A stretch of 64,000 bases of DNA from Lates calcarifer (GCF_001640805.2 NC_066837.1:16352501-16416500), one strand, 5' to 3'. Positions 24,784 to 36,514 are shown, numbered from the stretch's first letter. Notes: a model not told the origin generated them from the sequence alone. Made by a program: numbers and translations.

Positions 24784-27700
24784 AGCAGACACACGGCCCC
24801 TAACACTAGGGCCATAACACACCCACCCATAAAAAACAAACTAAATAACAAAATAAAGTAGGTAAAAATGATCAATTGTTCACTCAAAAAAAAAAAAAAC
24901 GACAATTGTATCGTACTGGATGAATCCCCCCCCCCCCCCCTTTACTCACCACACATCCTTAAGGGCATTTAATCTCACCCCCGGGACAGGGCATCAGCTA
25001 CCACGTTGTCGGCTCCCTTCTTGTGCTTGATTTCATTATTGTTGCCTTGCACTAAGAGAGCCCAACGCATAAGGCGTTGGTTGTGGTTGTACATGTACCT
25101 CAGAAAAACAAGGGGGTTATGGTCGGTGTACACAGTCACTGGGAGTGTACTTGACCCGACATACACTTCAAAATGCTGTAAGGCGAGAAGCATCGCTAGG
25201 GTTTCCTTTTCAATAGTTAAATAGTTCAGCTGGTGGCGGTTGAACTTGGCTGAGAAGAAGGACACTGGGTGAGGAACGCCATCATCATCGTCCTGTATCA
25301 GCACTGCCCCAGCTCCTGATGCACTTGCGTCCACTTCCAGCTTGAAGGGACAGGTAAAGTTAGGCGCAGCTAGAATAGGAGCACTACACAGTATCAACTT
25401 AGCTACTTCAAAAGCACGCTGACAATCAGTAGTCCAGACAAAAGGAAACTTAGGACTACACAGAGAGGTGAGAGGGGCAACTACTACAGAGAAGTTCCTG
25501 CAAAAACACCAGTAATAACCTGTCATCCCAACAAAATGGCAGAGTTCACATCGTGTGGTGGGAACAGGATAGGTTAGCACCGCCATGATCTTGGCATCTA
25601 CCGGACAGACTTGCCCATGCCCCACCTGTTTACCCAAGTAAGTCACTGAGGCCTTGCCGAACTCACACTTGGCAAGGATTAGTGTCAGGTTTGCCTCTGC
25701 AAGTCATTGAAACACTTTCCTTAAAATGGACACATGGTTAGACCATTCACTGGAGTACACAACATCACCGTCAAGATGCATGTTACACTGAGGGATATCA
25801 CCCAACACCTTGGTCATTAAACACTGGAAGGTTGCAGGAGCGTTTTTTTTAAACCAAATGCCATTACCATGTACTACATGAACTGGTTGGGGGTCACAAA
25901 AGCAGAGATCTCAGAGGCCCTGGAGGTTAAAGGGACCTGCTAGTAACCTTTCAGAAGATCTAGCTTAGTGATAAAAGCTGCTGGACCAATGTTATCAATA
26001 CAGTCCTCTAAGTGGGGCAAAGGGAAACAATCAGGCACTGTAACTGCATTAATTTTCCTAAAGTCTGTACAGAAACAAGGGGTTCCATCGGCTTTAGGAG
26101 CCAGCAGACACGGGGAACTCCAGGGGCTGTTGCTAGGCTTGGCTAAGCCATTCCTCACCAGATACTCAACCTCTGTTTTCATCACTTGTTGTTTATTGGC
26201 TGAGCAATGGTATGCATGGTGCTTGATGGGAGCAGCGGAACCAACATCAATGTCATGCTGCAAGACATTGGTGCAGGACGGCACATCACCAAACAAGGTG
26301 GGAAATGAGGACAACAGCTCAAGAGTATAATGATGCTGCTCGACAGGTAGGTAAGACAGATGGGAGCCAGCATCAGACAGGAACTCAGAGTTGGACAACC
26401 TACCACTCTGTTGGCCACCAGAGGGCGTATTGAGTCCATCTTCTACCTCTGAACATACCAAGGAAGTAGTCAGCCCAGAGCTTTCTTTTTTTACCTGAGG
26501 GGTCTTTCTGGGAAAATATGGTTTTAACATGTTGATATGACACAGCCGTGTCTTTCTTCTACGCTCAGGAGTAGAAATGACATAGTCTGTGTCTGACACC
26601 TTCCTGTCCACCATATAGGGACCCAAGAAGCGAGCTGTGAGGGCAGGCCCAGGCACTGGCGGCAAAACCAGCACTTGGTCACCAGGATAGAACTCTTGCT
26701 CCACTGCCTTACGGTCATACCACCTCTTCATGCTCTCCTGGGAGGAGAGAGCGTCCTTTGACAACAAGGTGGCAGTAAACAACCTGGACCTGCACTGAGA
26801 CATGAAATCTAACACATATTTTTTAGGCGGGGAACCAGACATGAACTGGTCCTGCAACACCAGTTCAGCCAGACTAAACCTGAGTGACTCCTGTTTTGCA
26901 TCTTGGATTGCAAACAGCAAGAACGGCAGACCCTCATCCCAATCCTTCCTGTCTCTGAACCGTATTTTTGTAGCATAGACTTTAAGTTCTGGTGCCAGCG
27001 CTCCAGCGCACCCTAGGATTCTGGGTGGTAAGCGCTACTTACCGAATGGGAAATTCCAAAAGACTTCAAAGTCTGCTTGAAGGTCCTTGAAGTTAGTACC
27101 CTGGTCTGTCTGAACAACATGTGGCAAACCAAAGGTGGTGAAGAACTTGATGAGGGCTTTGCTAACTACTGATCCAGTGATCCTCCTCAGGGGTACTGCC
27201 TCAGGGAAATGAGTTACCAGACACATTACTGGAAGTATAAACTGGTTCCTAGATTTTGTTTTGGGCAAGGGACCAACACAATCAACTGGCCCTCCCAGTA
27301 AGGGACACAAATCCTTGTGAAATGAAAAGGTTGAAACAGGCATCGAGCCCTGATGGAACAGTCAACGTTGGAGCAACTTTATCAAACCCATACCTGACTG
27401 TTTATGCCACTAGTGGGTAAATGTTCAATTTTCCACTGGAACAGTGAGCAGCGAGCTCCAAACAAACTGCCACTATGCACACACACCCCAAAAAACAACT
27501 CACTCCTAGCCTACCCGAGTTTCCAAAACCTACACAATCTTGCACCAACTTCTCTGGTTCCTACCTAACCAAATACTGTACCTGTTCTGTCTTCCCGGAG
27601 CGTGCCGGGCTCGAGGCGGCTTTAAAGGCTGAATTTCAGCGGCCGGAGACCCGAAATGCCTACCCCCGCCAGAGACTCTTATCCCCGCTCGGAGTTACTC

Positions 27701-28434
27701 TTAAAACAAAAACAGCAAAATAACAAAAGAGTGCCCGGAGGAAAAACTGAACCCAGCTTAGCTGGACACTCACCTGACTTATCCGGGAAGCCTCGTGCAA
27801 CAAAGAAAGGATTACGGCTAGACAACAGTAGCACTTACATAAGTTCCGACCAAACTCGCCGTTCCGAGGTGGTCGATGAGTCCCAGTTTATACGTTACGT
27901 TCCCCGAGGAGTAAACTAGGGTTGGGGGGAAGCAACAAGTAAAGAAAAATGTCCCGGGGAATGCCTGATCGGCATTCATGTCTCTCTCTCTCTCCCTTTT
28001 ATTGCTTCCGCTCCTGATTAGGAGCGAATGTGAATTCAGGGCGGGACGATCACCTGGAAAAAGAGAGGGAGAGACAGAGAGCACAACACACACACACGCA
28101 GACACACGGCCCCTAACACTTGTCTGAACCCAGGTGTGGGTGTCATGATGCTATACGCCTTTAATTACACCAGACATTTTGAGACATCATAGTTGGGAAA
28201 ACTATGTGAAAAAAACACTTTTTGAAAATGCACATGCTCCCATGTTCATCTTATCCAGGAAAAACAGCAGGTGACATCTTCCAGGACAACTCAGTTCTGG
28301 CAAACCCGCTGGCTGGTCTGGTCATTGGTGTTCTGGTCACTCTGCTGGTGCAGAGCTCATCCACTTCCTCCTCCATAGTTGTCAGCATGGTCTCCTCTGG
28401 ATGTGAGTATGATGCTCTACACTACACATTTCAC

Positions 28435-28511
<77 letters not shown>

Positions 28512-31500
28512 TGCATGAATGATGATGATGTTGGAGGTGTGGAGGACAGGGATGATGAAGGAAACCTGTGTGCTTTGGCAGTGCTTACGGTCCAGCTGGC
28601 TGTTCCTATCATCATGGGCACCAACATTGGGACCTCCGTCACCAACACACTAGTTGCAATGACACAGGCAGGTGAACGCAGCACCTTTCGGAGGTAATCA
28701 TTTTGTGTTTCACGGACAGCTTCCCTTTACACCCCTCTTCATTGCATTGTGTTGTGCTGTGAATTACAAGACTGTGCAGAGACTATCTGGGCAAATTCAG
28801 TTATGTTTTCAATATTTAATCTACAAACTCAAATCCTTCTATTCATCTAAAACCTACAAATATATCATGTTTAATCAGTTTATTTATGATCTTTAAATTT
28901 ACCTTTGCATTTATCTACATACTTTCATAATGCCCCCAGGGCTTTCGCAGGGGCCACAGTGCATGACTTCTTCAACTGGCTGTCTGTGTTGGTGCTGTTG
29001 CCTCTGGAGGTTGCCACCGGTTATTTGTACGTGGTCACTAAGCTCATCATCGACTCCTTTCAAATCCAGAGTGGAGAGGCCCCAGAGCTGTTAAATGTGA
29101 TCACTGATATCCTCACTGAGTCAATCATACAGGTGAAATGTCATTCTGATGATGCTATCATTACTTGTGCAACCTATCTTTATAGTTAAAGTCTGAAGAA
29201 AAGTATTGTTGTTAGCTCAAAGGTTACAAAGGTGGTGTGACGTTGCTGAAAAACACTGAATGTATACATGTATACATAAGAACTGTTTCAGGCAACATTG
29301 TGTCATAAGGCATATTTTACCCATATATAAATAAACTACAATACAAAAAACAAAGCAAGAGTACCACAACACATAATGCCAAAAATGCCAAAAACAATCT
29401 CAGCCTACTACTGTGATACCCACTCTTGCCCCACAGTGGTTGAAGCTTTTGACTGAAAAAGAAAATTGTCATTTGTGTTACTAATATATCTATATAAGTC
29501 CAGGAAAAAGCAAAAAATATGTTTTATACCTCCTTCAGTGGGCTGTAGTAATTTTTGTGTTAGGGGTCTGAGTCTGTTAAACATATCACCAGCAGTGAGT
29601 GTCAGTTTCATCTCGCAGCATATAAAATGACCACCTCTGGTAAGATTGATTTTGGCAGCTTTAACAGTCTTTTCAGCTGCTGGTATTACTGTCACAGTCT
29701 TTACTTTGTCCCTGAACTGAGACAGATGGTGAACATAATGTAACAGTAGCTAGGTTGATATAAGAAGTATCAGTAATAATTAAGTGTTATCTAAATGGGC
29801 TGAAATTCCACAGAGCTTTTTCTGGCTTAAAATGACTCATATACTAGAAGAAATGTGATAAATAAAGCAATGGAGCAATGTAAGATATATTCTCGGATTA
29901 TAAGTGTTTGCAGTTATTTGAATGCTTTTTACTCCTCTTAGTAAATCACCAGAATGTCAGAGAGATAAGATTCCAGTGTATAACATTCTTATCATCATCA
30001 TAGTCGAATATTTCTGCATGTTCTTTCTCTTTCCCTCTGACTTAGTTGGATCAGTCTGTCCTTAGTGGGATTGCCACTGGAGACCCAGAAGCCAGGAATA
30101 AGAGTCTCGTCAAGAAATGGTGCCAAACCTTCACCAACACAGTAAGACCAAAACATGTCAGCTACGTATCAAATATTCAAAATCATCGAGATTCAAATCT
30201 TTATTGTCAAACTGCCACTGTGTTTCAGACCTTAATGAACGTTACGGTTCCTGGTCCAGAGAACTGCACCTCTCCGTCTCTCTGCTGGGTTGATGGCAAC
30301 TACACCTACACACTGAAGAACATCTCTGAAACATATAATGTCCAGAAATGTAAGAACACAACTCTCAGAATTTATTCTCTTCTTTGTTTTTTGCTACTCT
30401 GAATTTAAAAAGGGATACCTGTACATTAGGTAGAAGTATAATACATTTACCATGATATACAGTAGACGGCTTTATTTCAAGTGATATGACTTAACTATGC
30501 AGTTATAGTAACATCATTCCTTCCTTGTTGGAGTTTTTTAATTCCTTTAGTTTAGTTTCTACAGGCTGCAGATTTGTTGACAGCACTTATTTACACTTGT
30601 TGACAGCACTTATAAAGTGATAATATGTATGAATTTTACTTTTTAAGGTTTTTGCTTAATGCAGCTTTTAAAAATTGAGGAATATGAATATGCTTATCCA
30701 TATTCTGTCATACATGAAATGCAAAAGTTTAATGTGTGTATTTTCTGTGCATCCTTAGGTAAACACCTCTTTGTGGATGTAAATCTGCCTGACCTCGCAG
30801 TGGGTCTGATCCTGTTGGCTCTCTCTCTGCTGGTGCTCTGCTCCTGCCTGGTCCTCATTGTCAAACTGCTCAACTCCATGCTGAAGGGACAGGTGGCTAC
30901 AGTCATCAAGAGGATCATCAACACCGGTGAGCAGCACTGTACACTGGGTATACAAGTGAAATAAATTGGATGTAATTGCATTGGTTAGTAACACATGAAT
31001 TCTTTGTAGATGTTTGCATATGTGTGTCAGTTTTTGTGTTTGTGTATCTGCAGATTTCCCATTTCCGTTTGGTTGGGTCACTGGATACATTGCCATTTTA
31101 GTTGGAGCTGGAATGACCTTCATTGTGCAAAGCAGCTCGGTTTTCACCTCTGCTATTACTCCACTTGTTGGTGAGGTCAATCCTCCATCCCACCATCTAT
31201 CCATTTCATTCATTCCCCTGTTGTTGTTATTTTCATTTTAAAAATGCATGTCCCATTTTGCTCAAATCAGTCTGAATGCAGTCTTTGGTAGTATAATGGT
31301 TCACAGTACCAAACATGATCTCTTTAACAAAGAGGTTATAAAGAGTAAAGGTTGATCAAGGGAATACACACACTTTTCATGTGCTATCCTCTCTTCTCTG
31401 ACTAGAAGCTAATAAATGTAACTAATTTCTTGTTAAAAAGTAAAAAGAAAAAAGAGAGGGACACAGGAAGCTTGAGACATCGAAAGAGGGTGTAAATGTA

Positions 31501-32601
31501 TATGTAGGTGTGAGAATGTGTGTTTAAACTAGTGTCACTTTTGTCTGAATAGGTATTGGTGTCATCAGCATAGAGAGAGCGTACCCATTGTCTCTGGGTT
31601 CAAATATTGGCACAACCACCACATCTATCCTAGCAGCAATGGCTAGTCCTGGAGACACACTGGCTAATGCTCTACAGGTCAGTAATTCACACAAAAAAGT
31701 GCACACATGTAGAATGAGCAGATTGTCTTTTTGGAAAAATTTATATGAATTTATTTAGAATTGTTATGGACATTGAATTTTTATTAATAACTTAATAACT
31801 GACTGATTACCTGTAATTATTGAGTACCAACTAGCATAGTCCTTTCAAGGAAACTTTTTCAAGACCATTATTAAACTGTAAAATCAAGCATTACCAAACA
31901 TCTTATCTCATTATTAAACATATTTTATGAATAAGTAGTATTTTTTATATTTAATATAGTTCTGAGTTTTTATTTTACTTGGAGAAAAACAGTGATTGAA
32001 CCACACCAATAAAGTTTGTTCATGTTTACTCCAGATTGCCCTTGTGCACTTCCTGTTCAACATCTCTGGCATCGTTCTGTGGTATCCTATCCCCTTCACC
32101 CGCATCCCTATCCGGCTGGCTAAAGGTCTGGGCAACATTACTGCCACCTACCGCTGGTTTGCCGCTGTCTACATCATCTGCTGCTTCTTCCTTTTACCAG
32201 CCTTCGTTTTCAGCCTGTCACTAGCTGGCTGGCAGGTACTGGTAGGTGTGGGAGTGCCTGTAGTTGTCTTATTGATCATCATTGTGGTGATCAATGTGCT
32301 GCAGAAACGTAAACCTGGGTGTTTGCCTGCAGTACTGCAATCCTGGGATTTCCTCCCACTTTGGGCCCACTCCCTGGCTCCCTGGGACAAAGTGGTCGGT
32401 GTGATTACTGCCAAATGCTGTTGCTGCTGCAAATGCTGCCAGCTTGCTCCTGAGGACTCAGAACACACAGAGAAAGAATCTGCGGAAAAGAACAAGAAGC
32501 CACACACAGAGGTGTACGATAACCCTGCAATGAGTGCAGAAAAGGAGGTAGAAAATGAGATAAAGATAGAGTTAACGATTTTGAAAATGACCCGACTGTG
32601 A
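21287..32601 (+). CDS. slc34a2: Sodium-dependent phosphate cotransporter NaPi-IIb (SLC34A2)
   Basis: Thirteen coding exons: 21287-21310, 22490-22550, 22681-22791, 24180-24308, 28259-28402, 28582-28693, 28940-29132, 30046-30141, 30229-30349, 30759-30926, 31054-31170, 31553-31677 and 32035-32601. They join in phase to 656 codons (655 aa). The protein imports phosphate with Na+ across apical epithelial membranes. Both inverted-repeat signatures are present: [12 protein letters not shown] (about residue 140) and [11 protein letters not shown] (about 412). The large extracellular loop has N-glycosylation sites (NVT, NCT, NYT, NIS) and cysteines. The tail carries the Cys cluster (CCCCCKCC) typical of IIb. 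The N-terminal [16 protein letters not shown] matches the family. Translation could instead start at the ATG at 22493 in exon 2 (MAPQNKSK), as in mammals. The intron after the fourth coding exon holds a 3.8-kb retroelement. Confidence 0.96.
22310..22355 (-). repeat. LINE-type 3' tail fragment
   Basis: On the minus strand, 'atttccccattgtgggacta' is followed by 'ataaaggattatcttatctt', a common tail of fish LINE/SINE retroposons. It lies in the intron before coding exon 2 of slc34a2. Confidence 0.5.
23960..24030 (+). repeat. LINE-type 3' tail fragment with (CGTAT)n end
   Basis: 'aaatttccccatggggacaa' is followed by a degenerate 'gtatcgtatcataccata' tandem. Same family as the fragments at 22310 and 24068. 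Confidence 0.5.
24068..24115 (+). repeat. LINE-type 3' tail fragment
   Basis: 'aaatttcccacaagtgggat' followed by 'aaataaagtctatcttatct'. It lies about 65 bp before coding exon 4 of slc34a2. Confidence 0.5.
24328..24805 (-). repeat. 3' LTR of the Gmr1-like element (478 bp)
   Basis: In element sense it starts TGTTAGGGGCC and ends CGTAACA, and it holds an AATAAA (in 'agcaataaagg'). It matches the 226-bp 5' LTR at both ends but retains about 215-250 bp that the other copy has lost. A CA microsatellite sits inside (24745-24783). Confidence 0.85.
24927..24940. repeat. Poly(C) run
   Basis: Fourteen or so C residues (a G-run in element sense) about 120 bp inside the 3' LTR. Confidence 0.8.
24975..25646 (-). 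pseudogene. Retrotransposon RT C-terminus and RNase H fragment
   Basis: About 224 residues open on the minus strand. It begins with the end of the RT connection ([13 protein letters not shown]), continues with [16 protein letters not shown] (first RNase H Asp), [17 protein letters not shown] and [11 protein letters not shown], and ends [12 protein letters not shown]. These are standard Gypsy RNase H motifs. It is separated from the upstream RT by stops between 25646 and 25940. Confidence 0.85.
25647..26920 (-). pseudogene. Retrotransposon integrase C-terminus fused to reverse transcriptase, broken
   Basis: The open part (26920-25940, 326 residues) starts with an integrase tail ([30 protein letters not shown]). 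It runs through a linker into RT ([31 protein letters not shown]). From 25940 to 25647 the frame has stops. The RT active site, normally Y-x-D-D, reads HLDG here (about 25785), so the enzyme is doubly damaged. Confidence 0.8.
26921..27343 (-). pseudogene. Retrotransposon integrase core, broken
   Basis: Open from 27343 to 27035 with [12 protein letters not shown] (first catalytic Asp), [13 protein letters not shown] and VQTDQGTNF (second Asp). After a frame break the motif with the catalytic Glu ([11 protein letters not shown]) follows at about 26960-27000. The zinc-binding N-terminal part is missing. Confidence 0.8.
27893..28118 (-). repeat. 5' LTR of the Gmr1-like element (226 bp, internally shortened)
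   Basis: Aligns with 24328-24805 at both ends, with few mismatches by eye. The inner edge has C for T (CGTTACG). The middle of the LTR is missing. Confidence 0.8.
28440..28509. repeat. Compound (CT)n(CA)n microsatellite
   Basis: About 19 CT units followed by about 15 CA units, in the slc34a2 intron between coding exons 5 and 6. Confidence 0.95.
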
Positions 32602-33372
32602 GATTTTATATGTGTGTGTTTGAGTATGTGTGCATGATGCAAAGAAGCATATTGCTCATGTCACAAGAACGGAAAACATTCAGGAAAAAATTGTGTATGG
32701 TGTTAACTGAAGTGGTCTTTAAAGGATAAGGCTTGCAATATTTTCTATTTTTGTTATCATCAGCAAATTCCCATGGAAAGACTAAAGCTAACAATGTGTT
32801 AGTCAATCTCTCTATGGCACTCAGATAACTAAAATGATGAAATACAAATTACATATAGATGTAAATCTAATGTTGAACAAAGACAGTGGTGACACTCATG
32901 ATGAATGGTTATTGAAAATGTTGAGCAAATCAAAATAACTATTTGGGCGGCATATGCTGTTAGGTTGTATTGTACTCTGTTAAAATACAAAAATTCCTGA
33001 AGGTGCTATGTGGTAGATAGATAGTCATGATCAGATCTACACAGCACATACCTGGCAGAGCACAGGTTTGATGTGGATGAAAAATAGTGGTTTCCACATG
33101 TTTCAACATTTTTATCAGGTTTCATCCTTTGTATATATACAGAGAAAAGAAAATTGTTTTTTTTTAACTTTGTATAAAAGACACATTGAGATCCTTAACA
33201 CATCGTTTTAAGGTGTAAAAATTGTTTTGTAATCGAGTGGATAATTGTATTCAAGGAATATGTAGTTTGAAATTAGATGAATGTGCATCTAACTTCATGT
33301 TTTTAACTGTCAATTTCAGTTTTCATGTTTAATGTTGACTTTTCCATAATACTCTTATGAAAATTAAAAAAA

Positions 33373-33378
33373 AATAAA
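33373..33378 (+). terminator. Polyadenylation signal of slc34a2
   Basis: AATAAA in 'aaaaaaataaaagac', about 770 bp after the stop. Confidence 0.55.
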
Positions 33379-33399
33379 AGACTTAAATTATAAAGATTT

Positions 33400-34700
33400 A
33401 CTTCACTTTTTTCCACTCACCTGTGAGTGAGTCAACTCATTAATATTAATGTTCCCTCATTAGCAAAAACTTTTAGTTGACCATTTATCCAAGGCGTGAT
33501 AGGAGAATATTTATTGCTCTCCTATCAGTGTTATCTGAAAATCTTTCTGAGAAAGCACAGTAAGAGAGAACAGTTATGATATGAGGAAGAAACAGATTTG
33601 AGAGTGTAGAGTTCAGCAAACATGGTTTGTATCTCTGAAGTATAATAAACTTAAACAATATGATTTATAATTTGTCACTTCAGATTATCAGGAAGTTTTG
33701 CTTTTATGACCATTCTATTACATTTTGTATTTAATTTTATTTTTTAAGTGTCTGGGACAACACAACCAGTGTCCAGGAAACTCCTACTATTGTGTTGACC
33801 ACTACACTGCCACATGTCACATGAGCCATGTGCAAAGAACATGAGATGGATAATCAATATGTCAATATTGAGGGCATACAACTGTGCCAAAGCGCACAAC
33901 ACAACAACCACAAGATACTTTCCACACGGTTAATAGACACTCATTCACTCTATAGGAAACATTTCATACATTCACACACGTTTGTATGAGATTGACATAA
34001 TATATCATCTAGCTCAGTGATTCTCAGGCTTCTTCTGTCATGTCCCTATCTTACCAAGTCCTAACCTTCAAACAGTGCTTTGAAGTCCAGCAAAAATGCC
34101 TTTGCTTGCTCAGTTAGTCAGTCTTTGCACTGTCTGTCCACTTAACTGGTTATTCCTCCCAGCTCTTACTAAACCAAACACCAGCCCTCTTCTCCAAAAT
34201 TCATTTTCATTCATTTGGTACCTTTGGATACTGTAGGATGCTGAGACTGGCCAACACTGTCATCTAGTGGCAAATATGGGAACAACACAGACTCAGAGCC
34301 ATGTGAGGACAACTTAACACTGAATGAAAGAGAAGAAGAGACTGATGATGGTGCCATTGGTGCATGTTTCTATATGAAAAATAGTCCAATACAATACAGA
34401 ATATATCTCATCTATATTCTTCTAATAACTATGGATCAAATGTCTTCTTTTAGTGACAGCAGAAGATGTTTTTATGAAAAAGTTCCAATCAATCAACCCT
34501 GCACTGTGTAACTGAACATAGAGGAGCATTAAGCAGCTAAGCAAAGAGCCAGATACTTGCCTCAAGAGGCAGTTGAGACCAAAAACAGAGCTAAAAGAGA
34601 GTGCAGTTACTAGACTTCCTAACAAGTTTGACATATCAACTCAACTTTAAAAGGTATAAAAGGCTAAGGTCAGAACATATTAAAGACAATACAACAATTC
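33400..34700. other. Intergenic between slc34a2 and the osteocalcin 3' end; no gene seen
   Basis: The convergent 3' ends of slc34a2 (+) and osteocalcin (-) flank this AT-rich stretch. There are no conserved frames. Confidence 0.5.
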
Positions 34701-34715
34701 GACACAATAAAATAA

Positions 34716-34721
34716 TTTATT
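34716..34721 (-). terminator. Polyadenylation signal of the osteocalcin gene
   Basis: AATAAA on the minus strand, about 540 bp after the stop codon. Confidence 0.4.
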
Positions 34722-35256
34722 ATTTTCAATCCCAGAGGCAATTTGTGGTTACAGTCATTACAGATAACTGATGTGCATTTTACACACACTGTACACTACC
34801 ACTACCAATATATTACTACTAAAACTACAGTACCTCTAAGAACTCATTACTACATCCACTACTCACTAGAACTATTACTTCTAAGACTAGAGCACGATAT
34901 AAAAACATTAATACATTAACATACAATACATCTGCACTTGTAGCACCATTCATTGTATTATACTATAGACGAAAAGAATAATTTAAATTTACGTGGGCTA
35001 CTGCATACTTCACAGGCTCGTATTTCCATGTGCCTCTCTCTGAAAGCCTGGAAGAGGCGTTTTCATATTGAAAACATATTGTGCAAGGATTTGTGGCCAA
35101 AAGAAAATCTCCATCTAGCATCATAACATAGGCCAAACCCGTTTTTTAAATTACTATTGCCTGCTCCTTGTTTGGATTTAGGGGAGTTATTGCACCATTC
35201 TATAACAAAACGACAAAGAAAACAGTTCACATGTGAATGAAAGAAAAGTCTTTAAC

Positions 35257-36003
35257 TTAGAAGGGAACAGGTCCATAGTAGGTAGTGTATGCAGCAACAA
35301 TGCCTGCAGTGTCGGCCATCTCGTCACAGGCAATGTTCACTTCACACACCTCTCTCAGGCTGGATGGCAGGGGAGAGAAATAAAGTTAGATAGCTTGTAG
35401 CATCTCAGACAAGTGGTTTAACTTGGATTCAATATTCTAGTTCTGAGTTGTATTTTTTAAATGAAATGCAGCAAACATTTGCTAATACTGTGCAACATAT
35501 ATTGTCTCCTAGGGAGTCAGTACCTTTCCAGCTGCAGAGGGGTGAGCTCTCCTCCTGCAGCTCTTTTTCTCCTCAGGAGAACAGCAGCCAGATCTCTCTT
35601 CACAACTGGAGCAGCTGAGGGAACAACTCACATATTACAAACCCAGACATTCTTGTGTTTTGTTGTTTTAAAATCACATGAAAACTTAAGGTAATTCTAA
35701 AATCATGCAAAGACTCTCTGGGCAAAAAAATGCATACCTTCAGTGCTGGCTGACTCTGAAGAAGACTTGGAGTCGGACTCAGAAGACTTGGATTCAGAGG
35801 AGTCGGACTCAGAAGACTTGGACTCAGAGGAGTCAGACTCAGAAGACTTGGACTCAGAGGAGTCGGACTCAGAAGACTTGGATTCAGAGGAGTCAGACTC
35901 AGAAGACTTGGACTCAGAGGAGGACTCAGAAGACTTGGACTCTGAAGAGGAGGACTCAGAAGACTTGGACTCTGAGGAGGAGGACTCAGAAGACTTGGAC
36001 TCT

Positions 36004-36050
<47 letters not shown>

Positions 36051-36514
36051 CTCTGAAGACTCTGAGGAGGATGACGAGGAGGAGGAGGAAGAGGAAGAGG
36101 AAGAGGACGAGGACGATGACGAATCGGATGAGTCAGAGCTGGAGTTGGAATCAGATGCTGATGAGTCAGAGGAAGAGTTGGAGTCTGATGCCGAGGATGA
36201 AGCTGAATCAGACTCGGATGAGGAGGAAGAGTCTGAAGCAGAGGATGAGGCGGATGAATCGGGGGAGGCAGCTGCAGGGTCAGCAGGTGCAGCTGCTGAG
36301 GATGTGTCGGCAGAAGAGTCCACTACAACCTCTGGTTCCACAGCTGATAATCACAGACAATAACGCATGTTAAACATACTCTTGGTACTTACGTTGCTCC
36401 AAATAAGACAGGGCAATATTAGGAATCTCATGATGAGATGGGTTTGTCCTTACCTCCCATGGACCAGCACACTGACAGAAGTGCACAGATTGCGAGGAGA
36501 GTCAGAGTCTTCAT
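35257..36514 (-). CDS. bglap: Osteocalcin with long Ser/Asp/Glu-rich propeptide (OC2 type)
   Basis: Four exons on the minus strand: 36514-36454, 36343-35738, 35614-35524 and 35359-35257. They join in phase to 287 codons (286 aa). Residues 1-20 ([20 protein letters not shown]) are the signal peptide. Exon 2 encodes about 200 residues that are almost all Ser, Asp, Glu and Lys. They include a ten-residue repeat ([10 protein letters not shown] type, from a 30-bp DNA repeat) and a run of about 20 Ser; this region is a probable substrate for secretory-pathway Ser kinases. Exon 3 holds the gamma-carboxylase recognition region and a furin site ([15 protein letters not shown]). The mature 46-residue protein has the Gla positions and disulphide of osteocalcin ([16 protein letters not shown]) and ends YYGPVPF. 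The acidic propeptide is the mark of the teleost OC2 isoform, made in mineralising bone. It differs from MGP, which lacks the YGPV end and the furin site. Confidence 0.93.
35758..36010. repeat. Coding minisatellite, 30-bp unit
   Basis: At least five copies of 'gactcagaagacttggactc' plus 'agaggagtcg' (plus strand), then shortened variants. It encodes the acidic repeat of osteocalcin exon 2 on the minus strand. Confidence 0.9.

Larger units (their letters stand above)
24328..28118 (-). mobile_element. Gmr1-like LTR retrotransposon (integrase upstream of RT), internally deleted
   Basis: Both ends are LTRs with TG...CA type termini (TGTTACGTTCCC...GGCCCCTAACA on the plus strand). The flanks show a 4-bp target duplication CTTG (24324-24327 and 28119-28122). 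The coding strand is minus. Read 5' to 3', the order is integrase core, integrase C-terminus, reverse transcriptase, RNase H, and the protein sequences are of Ty3/Gypsy type. Integrase before RT is the hallmark of the Gmr1 group, first described from Atlantic cod. The element has lost gag, protease and the integrase N-terminus, and it carries frameshifts and stops. Confidence 0.85.

Noticed and set aside
35743..36363. Long plus-strand acidic open frame (Glu/Asp/Ser repeats, 206 codons)
   Set aside because: It is antisense to osteocalcin exon 2 and open only because the 30-bp repeat lacks stops in several frames; the minus strand has signal peptide, splice sites, furin site and Gla domain.
35257..36514. 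Calling the Gla gene MGP from its synteny
   Set aside because: The protein has a furin-cleaved propeptide and ends YYGPVPF with osteocalcin Cys/Gla spacing; MGP has neither.
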